From NCBI GenBank assembly GCA_947086895.1, contig CAMUAR010000031.1, positions 1 through 41,387 of the forward strand: DNA of 41,387 bases, written 5' to 3'. This document shows, one piece after another, positions 26,750 through 35,855 of this stretch. Numbering within the stretch: the first letter of the stretch is position 1; the number at the start of each line of letters is the position of its first letter. The notes below the pieces were generated by a model. That model did no database searches and was not told the DNA's origin. It worked only from the letters and a program-made list of their open reading frames with translations. Source of the DNA: an uncultured Lachnospiraceae bacterium (GTDB lineage: Bacteria > Bacillota > Clostridia > Lachnospirales > Lachnospiraceae). The position numbers were made by a program, and so were the translations under genes.

Positions 26750-26805
26750 ATAGAAAGTTGGTCAAACTTGTACCAATCTATTTCAATCAAAAATCGGAGG
26801 CTGTT

Positions 26806-27771
26806 ATGCTGTACTTATTATTTGGCGATTCCGCTGCAAAATGGATTGCATTTTCGGGTCTTATACTTGCATTTCTTTTTACTTGTATTTTGTTAAAATT
26901 ATTGCAAAATATTCTTCCGCGCGACGGCGGACGTGCTTTTGCAGTCAACGGCATTCTCTCTCAGGGCAAACCGCGCGGAGCCGGCATTGTGTTTATCCTT
27001 GTATTCTGTGTGATGACTCTGCTGTTTGTCCCGGTTGAGCGCGAGCTTGTGATCTATCTGATTATGATTGCCGCAGCAATGCTTAGCGGCTATTTTGACG
27101 ACAGTTCAAAAACCCCGTGGGGTGAATACAAAAAAGGGCTGATTGACCTTATTATCGCATTTGTATGCGCGTTCAGCTATGTGAATTTCAATGGTACAGA
27201 ACTTTCCATCCTGCTGTTTGGAACGTCCGCCGCACTGCCAAAACCACTTTTTATCATACTTGCAATGATATTGATCTGGGCTTCGATCAATGTGACGAAC
27301 TGCACCGACGGAGTGGACGGTCTGTGCGGAAGTTTGGCTATTGTCTCCTCGCTTTCCTTTTTTGCGGTTTTTACACAGCTGTTTCACAACACCGCTTACG
27401 GTCAGCTGTCCTTATTGATGATTGTTTGTCTGCTCGGCTACCTCTGGTTCAACGCATCACCAAGCAAACTTTTAATGGGAGATGCAGGTTCCCGCGCGAT
27501 TGGGCTTTTCCTTGCGCTGCTTGCCTTAAAATCAGGCTGCCCGCTGCTGTACCTTGTGTTTTGCATGGTATTTATCTTTGACGGCGGCATTGGTCTTGTC
27601 AAGGTAGCCTTGCTGCGCTTTTTGAAAATTCGGATATTAAAAAACACCCGCACGCCGCTGCACGACCATGCGCGCAAAAACATCGGCTGGTCGGATACCC
27701 AGACTGTATTTCGCTTTTTGATTATTCAGGCAGTAATTTCAAGCGCCTATCTCTACGCGGTAATAAAATAA
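26806..27771 (+). CDS. mraY: MraY-type phospho-N-acetylmuramoyl-pentapeptide transferase
   Basis: 321 residues with about ten membrane spans. Transfers phospho-MurNAc-pentapeptide to undecaprenyl phosphate to make lipid I, or a related sugar-phosphate transfer. The family signature motifs are present: Asp pair in GYFDDSSKT, NCTDGVDGLCG, MGDAGSRAIG, and the His motif as HDHARK, where MraY usually has HHH-like residues, so an MraY-like paralogue or WecA-type enzyme is possible. The N-terminal GKPRGAG replaces the usual TPTMGG. GGAGG 5 nt upstream fixes the ATG at 26806; the frame is open further upstream without a ribosome site. It is not next to the other cell-division/wall genes, and a LysR gene follows 45 nt later. 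Confidence 0.87.
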   Translation: MLYLLFGDSAAKWIAFSGLILAFLFTCILLKLLQNILPRDGGRAFAVNGILSQGKPRGAGIVFILVFCVMTLLFVPVERELVIYLIMIAAAMLSGYFDDSSKTPWGEYKKGLIDLIIAFVCAFSYVNFNGTELSILLFGTSAALPKPLFIILAMILIWASINVTNCTDGVDGLCGSLAIVSSLSFFAVFTQLFHNTAYGQLSLLMIVCLLGYLWFNASPSKLLMGDAGSRAIGLFLALLALKSGCPLLYLVFCMVFIFDGGIGLVKVALLRFLKIRILKNTRTPLHDHARKNIGWSDTQTVFRFLIIQAVISSAYLYAVIK

Positions 27772-27816
27772 CTTAAGTATGTCTCTTCGCCGCCCGGCGG
27801 CAGGATGCGAGGAAAT

Positions 27817-28698
27817 ATGGATATCAATTATGAGCTTTATAAAGTTTTTTATCATGTGGCTAAAACATTGAGCTTTTCGGAGGCGGCAGGCGAGCTTTAC
27901 ATATCTCAATCCGCAGTCAGCCAATCTGTAAAAGTTCTGGAAAAACGTCTGGATCAGACTCTTTTTGTGCGCAGTACAAAAAGGGTTAGCTTAACAAAAG
28001 AAGGCGAGATACTCTACAAACATATCGAACCTGCAATCAATTTAATTACACGGGGTGAAAATCAACTGCTTCGCTCCGTAGTTCGAGGCGGCGCTCAGCT
28101 GCGCATCGCCGCAAGCGATACAATATGCCGCTATTATCTCGTTCCATATTTAAATCGCTTTCACAAAGAATGGCCGGATTTGCATATACGAATCACAAAC
28201 GGCACTTCACTCAAATGCGCCGAACTTTTGGAGACCGGCGAAGCTGACTTGATTGTCGCAAATTCTCCAAATCCCGCTTTAAACAACAGTATGCAGCTAG
28301 CAACAGTGAAAATCTTTCACGATGTATTTATCGCAAACCCGGAATATTTTCCGCTGCCTGGCAAAATACCGCTGGCAGATCTTCAAAAACTCCCGATTCT
28401 TATGCTGAGCAAGCTTTCAACGACCAGTATTTTTCTGCACAATCTATTTTTACAGCACTCTCTGGATCTCGCTCCCGCTATAGAACTTGGCAGCAATGAC
28501 CTGCTGATCGATTTTGCAAAAATCGGTCTTGGCATCGCGTTCGTTCCCGACTTTTGTGTTGTCGACCGCCTGGATCATCTAAGTATTGTCGATATTGCAG
28601 AACCTATGCCGGAGCGCAAGCTTATCGCCGCCTGCGACGGCTCTCTGCCCCTGTCCGAACCTGCAAAGTATTTTATCGAATTATTAGAAAAACATTAA
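27817..28698 (+). CDS. LysR-family transcriptional regulator
   Basis: 293 residues. Winged helix-turn-helix in residues 1-60 (FYHVAKTLSFSEAAGELYISQSAVSQ), then a periplasmic-binding-like effector domain (about 85-290). Start at 27817 follows GAGGAAAT; an ATG 4 codons earlier is possible but badly placed. The gene lies 45 nt after the MraY-like gene on the same strand and 139 nt before tldD. A good promoter lies between it and tldD, so it may regulate the TldD/TldE genes, itself or the MraY gene. Effector unknown. Confidence 0.93.
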   Translation: MDINYELYKVFYHVAKTLSFSEAAGELYISQSAVSQSVKVLEKRLDQTLFVRSTKRVSLTKEGEILYKHIEPAINLITRGENQLLRSVVRGGAQLRIAASDTICRYYLVPYLNRFHKEWPDLHIRITNGTSLKCAELLETGEADLIVANSPNPALNNSMQLATVKIFHDVFIANPEYFPLPGKIPLADLQKLPILMLSKLSTTSIFLHNLFLQHSLDLAPAIELGSNDLLIDFAKIGLGIAFVPDFCVVDRLDHLSIVDIAEPMPERKLIAACDGSLPLSEPAKYFIELLEKH

Positions 28699-28714
28699 AA
28701 ACAGTTTTGCTATA

Positions 28715-28743
28715 TTGCATTTTAAAATAGTATATGTTATTAT
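28715..28743 (+). promoter_or_regulatory. Predicted promoter of the tldD-tldE operon
   Basis: TTGCAT (28715-28720), 17-nt spacer, TATTAT (28738-28743), with TG at the extended -10 position. The leader would be about 88 nt. Confidence 0.5.
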
Positions 28744-28837
28744 ATTCCAGTGGCCGGCGATCGTTTGCCTGCAGCACATTCTTTGAAAAACATATCGCTG
28801 TTATAAAAGCGTTTCAAAAAGAAAGGAGAAAACAAAT

Positions 28838-30223
28838 ATGCTCGAAGATTTTATTTCAAGCAAAAAATCACTTTTTGCGGCCGGTGTACATACGGAACTA
28901 AGAGTTCAGGAAAACCGCCAGAGACGAGTTTCTCTTGTTCAGGGCAATTTGACCAGCAATGTCCGCTCTGAGATTTCCGGCATATCTGCAAGGGTTTATA
29001 AAAACGGCGTTTACGGCTTCTCTTCCACAGCAGAATTAAATGGAGGTTCCGCGGAAGCTGTACTTGCGGCAGCGACGGAAAACGCCGCTTTTATGGATAA
29101 ACATATCAACAAGGGAAAAGCTCCTCTTCCAGCACTTTCCAAAGGCGTGATGCCAGCGAAAAAACGAATTGCGGACACAGAGCAAAAACAGTACGTCGAT
29201 TTTATCAAGGAGATCGATAACTATATTGTGACAAAGTATCCGAATCTTGCAAGCCGTTCTATTGTTGTAAGTGAAGATTCCATGGAAAAAATACTCTGTA
29301 CTTCCGACGGCTACGATGGTCATACAACATCCCCAAGAAGCTATATTTATGTATTCTTAAACAGCGAAACAACCTCTGGAATGCCGATTGAACTGTTTGT
29401 ACCGCAAGGAGGTTTCGGCAATTTTCTGGACAATTTTGACGATCCTAAAAAACTGTATGCAAAAATCGATGCCCTGTATGAGAAACTGATGCACAAGCGC
29501 GAGGGCGTTTATGCTGAAGCAGGTTATAAAACGGTGGTTCTCGGCGGCGAATTAGCTGGAATGCTGGCTCATGAAGCAGTTGGACATACCGTGGAAGCCG
29601 ACCTTGTGCTTGGCGGCTCCGTTGCCGGTCCAAACCTTAACAAGCGCGTTGCTTCCGATTTTATCACTCTTGTTGATTTTGCGCACACGGCTTTCGGCAA
29701 ACCGGCGCCGCTTCCGGTCTATCTCGACGACGAGGGAACTTTGGCGCAAGATGCTGTAATTATCAAAGATGGTATTTTGACCGGCTATATGAACAGCCGC
29801 GAAACTGCCGCTCATTTTGGCATGAAACCGCAGGGCAATGCGCGCGCATGGAATTTTTCGGATGAACCGCTGATCCGTATGAGAAATACTGCTGTTCTTC
29901 CGGGCAAAGATAAACTGGAGGACCTTATTGCTTCTGTGGACGACGGTTACTATTTCATCGATACAAACAATGGTCAGGCAGATATGACAGGCGAATTTAT
30001 GTTTGGCGTCTGCATGGGCTATGAGATTAAAAATGGCAAGCTTGCCCGCCCAATTTTAGATACTACCATCTCCGGCGTCGCATTTGAAATGTTAAAAACC
30101 GTCGATATGGTGTCGGACACGATTACATGGTCCAGCTCTGGTTTCTGCGGCAAAAAACAGCCGATGCCTGTCGGGTTAGGCGGTCCTGCACTCCGCTGCA
30201 AAATAATGGTTGGAGGACGGTAA
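28838..30223 (+). CDS. tldD: TldD-family metallopeptidase
   Basis: 461 residues. Catalytic subunit of the TldD/TldE heterodimer, a zinc peptidase that degrades or trims unfolded or modified peptides (in E. coli microcin B17 maturation and CcdA degradation). The family zinc motif HEAVGH is visible (His245, Glu246, His250) in GMLAHEAVGHTVEADLV. The C-terminal part ends in the usual Gly-rich GLGGPALR segment. AAGGAG lies 9 nt before the ATG. The tldE partner follows on the same strand. No RiPP precursor was found beside it, so a housekeeping role is the default. Confidence 0.94.
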   Translation: MLEDFISSKKSLFAAGVHTELRVQENRQRRVSLVQGNLTSNVRSEISGISARVYKNGVYGFSSTAELNGGSAEAVLAAATENAAFMDKHINKGKAPLPALSKGVMPAKKRIADTEQKQYVDFIKEIDNYIVTKYPNLASRSIVVSEDSMEKILCTSDGYDGHTTSPRSYIYVFLNSETTSGMPIELFVPQGGFGNFLDNFDDPKKLYAKIDALYEKLMHKREGVYAEAGYKTVVLGGELAGMLAHEAVGHTVEADLVLGGSVAGPNLNKRVASDFITLVDFAHTAFGKPAPLPVYLDDEGTLAQDAVIIKDGILTGYMNSRETAAHFGMKPQGNARAWNFSDEPLIRMRNTAVLPGKDKLEDLIASVDDGYYFIDTNNGQADMTGEFMFGVCMGYEIKNGKLARPILDTTISGVAFEMLKTVDMVSDTITWSSSGFCGKKQPMPVGLGGPALRCKIMVGGR

Positions 30224-30329
30224 AAATTTTTGTCTGTACCGCCTCCGCAAGTGTACAAAAAAGCAGATCATGAAATCAAACTTCATATTGCAGAAATAAT
30301 GCCGTATCTACGGCGGAATGAGAGGAATT

Positions 30330-31637
30330 ATGGAAGATTTAAAATTGATTGCTTCCCGCGTGAAGGAAGCGCTTTTCAAAGCTGGCGCAAAAAAAGCACA
30401 ATATACAGTAATTCAGAAAGAAACCCACGAGTTTAATGTGGACGGCGGCGAGTTTTCACTGTTCCGCACGCTGTTTGACAACTCCCTCAATATGACTGCT
30501 CTTGTTGACAACAAAAAAGGGGAAATTTCCATCAATAAATTTGATGAAAAAGCTGTTGCCGCTGCTGCCGAAAACTGCATAAAATCTGCCGAATCCGGTA
30601 TTGCTGACCCTGCTTATGATATCGCGCCAAAGCAGGAGAACAAAGTATTTCACGACGGAGCTTATCAGCCGGATATCGACTTGTTTTTTGAGCGCACAAA
30701 AGAGCTGATGGCACATATTAAGGAACGTCATCCAAAAATTCTGATGGAGCAAATGATTGTTCAGCACAGAAACCGTCATGAATTATACCAAAATACAAAC
30801 GGTGCCGAATTTGAGCGGTTTATGGGCTACTACTACATCAATTTGATGTTTTCCGCACATGAGGGTGAAACGACTACTTCCTTCTTTGGCAGCGGAGTGC
30901 AGACAACTTCTCTCGACAGACCATTTATCGAACTTGGGTGTCTTGAAAAAGACCTTTCAGACGCAGAAGCATCACTTACAACGGTTCCATCGAAAGGCAA
31001 ATTTGAGGGCGTTATGGTTCTGACGCCAGCCAGCACCATCGAATTTTTATCCAGCATTATGGGCAACTTTTTATCCAACAACGCCATTCTGGAAAAGACC
31101 AGTATCTGGCTTGATAAACTTGGCAAGCTTGTGGCTGACCCTCGTATAACCATCTCGATAAAACCGTGGGACGACCGTATTGTGTGCGGCGAACGCTACA
31201 CGGGAGACGGTTTCTTATCTGAAAATTACGATGTTATAAAAGACGGCGTGCTTCAGAGCTTTATGCTCAACCTCTACACATCCAACAAAACAGGGTATGA
31301 ACGCGCAAAAACTTCTGCCGCCGACCTTGTAATCGAAGGCGGAGATACTCCTTATCACGAAATAATCAAAGGGATAAAAAAAGGAATTATTGTCGGTCGC
31401 TTCTCCGGCGGACAGCCAAGCAACAACGGCGATTTTTCGGGCGTTGCCAAAAACAGCTTTCTGGTTGAAAACGGCGAAATCACAGGCGCGGTAAGCGAGA
31501 CAATGATCAATGGAAACCTTGCTGAGATGTTAAACAATCTTATCGCGATCTCCAGCGAGACGGTTAAAGACGGCGCCTCTGTTCTCCCGTACATGGCATT
31601 TGATAAAATTGTAATCTCCGGGAAACAGGCGGAGTAA
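30330..31637 (+). CDS. pmbA: TldE/PmbA-family peptidase subunit
   Basis: 435 residues, the non-zinc partner of TldD. It has the family fold but no HExxxH motif, as expected. Features include the N-terminal KKAQYTVIQKETHEFNVDGGEFSLF-type strands (in parts) and the C-terminal FSGGQPSNNGDFSGVAKNSF stretch common to PmbA proteins. Start at 30330 is chosen for GAGG 5 nt upstream; an ATG 4 codons earlier is less well placed. It lies 106 nt after tldD and ends before a bidirectional terminator. Confidence 0.94.
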   Translation: MEDLKLIASRVKEALFKAGAKKAQYTVIQKETHEFNVDGGEFSLFRTLFDNSLNMTALVDNKKGEISINKFDEKAVAAAAENCIKSAESGIADPAYDIAPKQENKVFHDGAYQPDIDLFFERTKELMAHIKERHPKILMEQMIVQHRNRHELYQNTNGAEFERFMGYYYINLMFSAHEGETTTSFFGSGVQTTSLDRPFIELGCLEKDLSDAEASLTTVPSKGKFEGVMVLTPASTIEFLSSIMGNFLSNNAILEKTSIWLDKLGKLVADPRITISIKPWDDRIVCGERYTGDGFLSENYDVIKDGVLQSFMLNLYTSNKTGYERAKTSAADLVIEGGDTPYHEIIKGIKKGIIVGRFSGGQPSNNGDFSGVAKNSFLVENGEITGAVSETMINGNLAEMLNNLIAISSETVKDGASVLPYMAFDKIVISGKQAE

Positions 31638-31724
31638 AATATCGCGCAGATTTTTCGCAGGAAATTTTGTAAAACCAAACACCAGCCCACAAACTAGTGA
31701 TAAAATAAAAATTGTATGGATAAT

Positions 31725-31757
31725 TAAGACTGTTGTATTTTTAATACAGCAGTCTTA
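31725..31757. terminator. Bidirectional terminator between pmbA and ankyrin gene
   Basis: TAAGACTGTTGTAT (31725-31738) pairs with ATACAGCAGTCTTA (31744-31757), 14 bp with one wobble and a 5-nt loop; T-rich sequence follows on the plus strand and TTAATTAT on the minus. The flanking genes converge here. Confidence 0.65.
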
Positions 31758-31816
31758 TTACGTGTATTTATTGTATTTTTAGCAAGCAATCACAAACAAA
31801 TAAACTTTGAAGAGAT

Positions 31817-33850
31817 CTAATGGATCTCTGGCATCCATGTTAATAATGTGTCGTACCCTTTTTCTATCGCAACCTGCGCCGGGGACACATTGTCCAAATT
31901 GCGCCTGTTGTAATCTGCTCCCTGTTTTAAAAGATATTTTGCCGACTGAAGATCACCGTTGTCCAATGTATAATACAAAACATTATTCCCTTCGCTGTCA
32001 ATGGCATTGATCTCTGCACCTGCCTGACAAAGCATCTTAATTCTCTCAAAACGTTCGTCAAAATCTTGAGCGCACAGCAAGAGAGGCGTATTTCCCTTAT
32101 CATCCGAACAATTTACTCTGGCACCTTTCGCCAAAAGAATCTCCAGCAGTTTTATTTTATCAACACTGGAATCTCCTATGGACATAAGAAGCATCAGCGG
32201 AGTTTCTCCATCTCTTCCTGCAAGGTCAATATGCGGAAGCAGCGAAAATAGTTCTTCCCGCTTTTCTGCCGTTAAGTATGTACTTCTTTCTGCAAGATAG
32301 TGCGCCGGTGTTTTCCCGTTTATATTTTGAATTGTATCGTCCGCGCCAAGCGCGAGCAAGTTCTTGACCATCTCTACTTTCCCGTAGATACAAGCAATAT
32401 GAAGCGGAGTATTTCCGGCTTCCGCCGGTGCGTCCTGCGCCAAATTGATATTTACGCCCTTTTTCAACATAATATTAAGAGTGTCTGTATTGCCAAATCT
32501 CGCCGCATAATGGATCGCAGCGCGCCCGGTATTGTCGCTTTGTTCCATAGATTCTGCCGAGAACAACAAAAACGCTTCGCTTGGACATTTTTGATAACAC
32601 GCCAGAATATTTGCCGGAGTTCTCCCTTTGATTACCGCGCTCTCCATATCTACTCCCATACGGATCAGTTTTTCTATCGTACTTGTATAGCGGCAGTATT
32701 CCATACACTTATCCCGCAGACAATTCACACTATCTGCTCCCCCATAGTACGGCTCGGTAAAACAAATATTTGTATCGCGAAACAAATCAAACAACCTGGC
32801 TTCCTGGTCTTTTAAAGCACAATCCAAAATATCTTCCAGACAGCCATAGTCATCGTCCTCCTGTGCAATCGCAATCAATTTTTTGGAAAGATACATCCCT
32901 AAGGAAAATAAGTCCATATCCTTTTTCTGACCGAACGCATCCCCAAACGCATTGTTTGCAATTCGTGCAAGATTGATTGTATCTACATCGGCAAGCTCGC
33001 AGATTCCTTGCGCCCCGTGATCTTTAAGCGCAATGCAAAGCCCCTCTTCCCTTAGATTCGCTGCCGCCAAAATCGGCGTTGTCCCCCGTTTTGTCGCCTG
33101 ATTTACCAGATCTTTATATTTCATCAACAAAAGTGATGCTGTAATCTGCCCGTCAATAATCGCTATCAATAAAAGTGTTCCGCCAGCGTTATCAACAAAA
33201 TAAGGGTCTGCTCCTTTTTCAAGAAATGTGCCAATTAAGGCGGAGCAGATTCTGCGGTTTTTGCCGTCAATCAAATATACAATCGGCGGTATGCCCTGGT
33301 TATCTTTCTGGTTGATATCAGCAGCAGGATAAACCGAGGCAAGCAGTCTTACAATCGCTTCTCTCTGATTTAAAGAATATTTTGGATTTTCAGGAATCTC
33401 CATGCCTTGTGCATAAATATGCGCAAGATAATGAAAGCAGGTTCTGCCCTTTATATCGCGGCAGGAAGCATCCGCCCCGCAATCCAGCAAAAGCTTTGCC
33501 ATTGCAAAATTGCCGCGGCAGCAGGCGAGCAGAAGCGGCGTTATCCCAATTCCGCTGCTGTCCGGCAAATTGGCGTCCACCCCATTTTCCAATGCTCTTT
33601 TTACCGCCTGATAAAAATTATGCCATACTAAAAAATGAAATAAGGTATAATCGCTGCCCTGCACAGCTTTCGATAAACAATTATTTTCACATCCTGCCAC
33701 ACACTCTTCGATCTGCTGAATTTCTTCCATGGTGAACAGATTTTTTTTGTATTCACAATGGAGGAAATCATCTTCCCACCATGGAATATATTTTCCGTCG
33801 CTGTTTTCGGCAGATTCTTTTAATATGGCAGCCACATTTTCAATATCCAT
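31817..33850 (-). CDS. Ankyrin-repeat protein
   Basis: 677 residues, no signal peptide or membrane span. Many ankyrin repeats in two blocks: about 65-290 (for example GITPLLLACCRGNFAMAKLL) and about 420-670 (for example GNTPLHIACIYGKVEMVKNL; ends near the C-terminus with LLKQGADYNRR). Between them (about 290-400) is a non-repeat helical segment. Start at 33850 follows GGAGG 5 nt upstream; an ATG 4 codons earlier lies in that site. It is the last gene of a minus-strand run with the VWA and MoxR genes, 52 nt after the VWA gene. Probably a scaffold or regulator binding a partner, perhaps the VWA protein; function unknown. Confidence 0.93.
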   Translation of the reverse strand: MDIENVAAILKESAENSDGKYIPWWEDDFLHCEYKKNLFTMEEIQQIEECVAGCENNCLSKAVQGSDYTLFHFLVWHNFYQAVKRALENGVDANLPDSSGIGITPLLLACCRGNFAMAKLLLDCGADASCRDIKGRTCFHYLAHIYAQGMEIPENPKYSLNQREAIVRLLASVYPAADINQKDNQGIPPIVYLIDGKNRRICSALIGTFLEKGADPYFVDNAGGTLLLIAIIDGQITASLLLMKYKDLVNQATKRGTTPILAAANLREEGLCIALKDHGAQGICELADVDTINLARIANNAFGDAFGQKKDMDLFSLGMYLSKKLIAIAQEDDDYGCLEDILDCALKDQEARLFDLFRDTNICFTEPYYGGADSVNCLRDKCMEYCRYTSTIEKLIRMGVDMESAVIKGRTPANILACYQKCPSEAFLLFSAESMEQSDNTGRAAIHYAARFGNTDTLNIMLKKGVNINLAQDAPAEAGNTPLHIACIYGKVEMVKNLLALGADDTIQNINGKTPAHYLAERSTYLTAEKREELFSLLPHIDLAGRDGETPLMLLMSIGDSSVDKIKLLEILLAKGARVNCSDDKGNTPLLLCAQDFDERFERIKMLCQAGAEINAIDSEGNNVLYYTLDNGDLQSAKYLLKQGADYNRRNLDNVSPAQVAIEKGYDTLLTWMPEIH

Positions 33851-33902
33851 ACTTCCCTCCATCCTATAAAAAAATAAAAGTGGATGATTTTATTATCAAT
33901 TT

Positions 33903-35756
33903 TTATATTTCCTCAAAATAAAACACCTTGCCGCGCGGCGCAAAAGGAAGTCTCCTGCCGCGCGGTATTAAAAATGCATGTTCGTGCCGAATACGAAGAT
34001 TATCTTCAATCCATCCATCGGTAACAATTAAAATCGGTCCGTTTTTTGGAAAATCTTTCGCCTGTTCTAATAAATCCACACCCGGCTGAAGCACCGTTCC
34101 GCCTCTGCCTTTTACCTGAACGCGCCCCGCAATATCCTCTGGAGCCAAATAGCCCGCATCATAAGCCGCCGCATCGCAGAACACCACGCGCGCATATGGA
34201 ACTTCTTTTGCCTGAGCATAGCTTGCCACCGCACCTAGTGCAAGACCAAGCAATCTTGCATTCATCGAACCGGAAGTGTCGATCACCACGCCGAACGTCC
34301 GGCTGTATTCTGGTATTTCAGCTGCTGTATAGCTTGGTCTTGGAATATCCGGCGTGCTTCCCTGACGGCGGCTTGGTCTGGCGTAAGTGCGGTGTTTTGC
34401 AAGCGGAACAAAAAATTCGTCAAACCAATTTCCAAGCTGCACATCCCACGGAATCGGCGGCATTGCAAGCGCCCGGATCTCCTCGATCAGACCGGATGGC
34501 AGATATCCTCTTTCCTCGCTGATATGGTATTCCAGCCCGCTTTGCAGAGCGCTTCGGTAAAAATCATCCAGCGAAGCCACAGAAGTATTGGAAAATCCTC
34601 CTCTTTTTTTCCCTGTAATTACATCGCCTTTTCCATATCCTCGAAATGTATCCATTTTAGAAAATTTTCGCAGGTCTTTCCATATTCGATCATACAAACT
34701 CTCCGCGGAAATATCTTTTAATTGCTCATCATAAAGCCCGCGGTCCGGCATTGTTCCAATCCCCATTTCATGCAGCCATCCATTGATTACATAATCACAG
34801 GCAACATTCCAGAGATAAGCATCGCGCCCCTGGCATCGCTCATGGTGCATCAATCCTGCATGAAGAAACTCATGTGCAAGCACAAACTTTAATTCTTCAT
34901 CATTTAAACCCGCCGCAGGATTTATATAAATTTCTCCGGCAGTCACATTTACTGCTGCAATGGAAATTTCTTCCTGATTACAATAACTGTAATCCTCAAC
35001 AATACGAAACCCTGCTGCAAGCCCGCCAAGAAGCGGATAATGGCTGATAAACCACTGTGCTGCCCGCTCTGATCTGGTATGTTTTTGAACCGCCGATTCT
35101 TCGTGTCCGCCCGCCTCGCTTACAACGCTTGAAACCGAATATGCCAGCGCATAAGCAAACTTTAACATAAACTCATTTTTCTGATTTCTTTTTTCATCGT
35201 AAACTTTCGGCTGCTCCAGCCCCCGCATATCCATTCCAACCGCAGTTCCATAATTGCCATGCAAAGTAAAATTACGCTCTATTAAATATTGATAGATCTT
35301 TCTCTCATCCGTCAAGTTTCCTGAAAAGATATCCTCTGGATTTTCGCAGGTTGGAGAGCCAAATTTAATATCATGCAGAAACTTGCTGATATAAATATCG
35401 CACGCCATATTCCAGAACGTTTTATCGCAGGAAACTACCCATTCCGATGCACCATCCGGCAATTCCTTTTTATATCCCGGCATTCGCTCCGCGTCAAAAT
35501 GCCCAAAAGCCAAATGCAGTTTGCAGTGCGCAATCGTGTACGCCCACTGCATAGGCGTCAGTAATGCATCTTTATTCAGCTCAATCGTTCCTTCTTTGTA
35601 TACAACAGCGGCATCCTTATTCATATTTTCTTTGCCAAGCACTTGAATATATCCGCCCAGCCGCGAAAAAAGAGGATTTTGCTTTACCAGAGAAAGTCCC
35701 ATATTCAGACGCTCTTCGCCGGGAGAAATATTGTTTGATTTTTTCTTGTTTGCCAC
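33903..35756 (-). CDS. DUF2201-type metallopeptidase-like / VWA domain protein
   Basis: 617 residues. The N-terminal two-thirds resemble the DUF2201 metallopeptidase-like domain: HEFLH (His295, Glu296, His299) in VLAHEFLHAGLMHHERC, and an earlier degenerate AHCKLHLAFGHFD copy. The C-terminal part (about 485-617) is a von Willebrand A domain with the MIDAS motif DTSGSM (Asp493) and VTDGW. Such proteins pair with MoxR AAA ATPases as in RavA-ViaA-type chaperone systems. The MoxR ATPase gene lies upstream, now separated by a restriction-modification pair. GTG at 35756 has AGGCGG 6 nt upstream and is preferred over TTG at 35780. Substrate unknown. Confidence 0.9.
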   Translation of the reverse strand: MANKKKSNNISPGEERLNMGLSLVKQNPLFSRLGGYIQVLGKENMNKDAAVVYKEGTIELNKDALLTPMQWAYTIAHCKLHLAFGHFDAERMPGYKKELPDGASEWVVSCDKTFWNMACDIYISKFLHDIKFGSPTCENPEDIFSGNLTDERKIYQYLIERNFTLHGNYGTAVGMDMRGLEQPKVYDEKRNQKNEFMLKFAYALAYSVSSVVSEAGGHEESAVQKHTRSERAAQWFISHYPLLGGLAAGFRIVEDYSYCNQEEISIAAVNVTAGEIYINPAAGLNDEELKFVLAHEFLHAGLMHHERCQGRDAYLWNVACDYVINGWLHEMGIGTMPDRGLYDEQLKDISAESLYDRIWKDLRKFSKMDTFRGYGKGDVITGKKRGGFSNTSVASLDDFYRSALQSGLEYHISEERGYLPSGLIEEIRALAMPPIPWDVQLGNWFDEFFVPLAKHRTYARPSRRQGSTPDIPRPSYTAAEIPEYSRTFGVVIDTSGSMNARLLGLALGAVASYAQAKEVPYARVVFCDAAAYDAGYLAPEDIAGRVQVKGRGGTVLQPGVDLLEQAKDFPKNGPILIVTDGWIEDNLRIRHEHAFLIPRGRRLPFAPRGKVFYFEEI

Positions 35757-35855
35757 ACCTGACCGCCTTTTTCTTCGCAAGATTTTTTACATTCCGCAGA
35801 GAACACTGTAAAAATACAGATCAAAGCGCATATAACAAACCTTGTGTTTTCTTTA

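Larger units (their letters stand above)
26336..26805. other. Divergent intergenic region between sulfatase-fold and MraY genes
   Basis: A 470-bp AT-rich gap with no gene. It carries a promoter for each flanking gene and a palindrome, listed separately. The middle part (about 26455-26715) shows no further structure. Confidence 0.6.
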
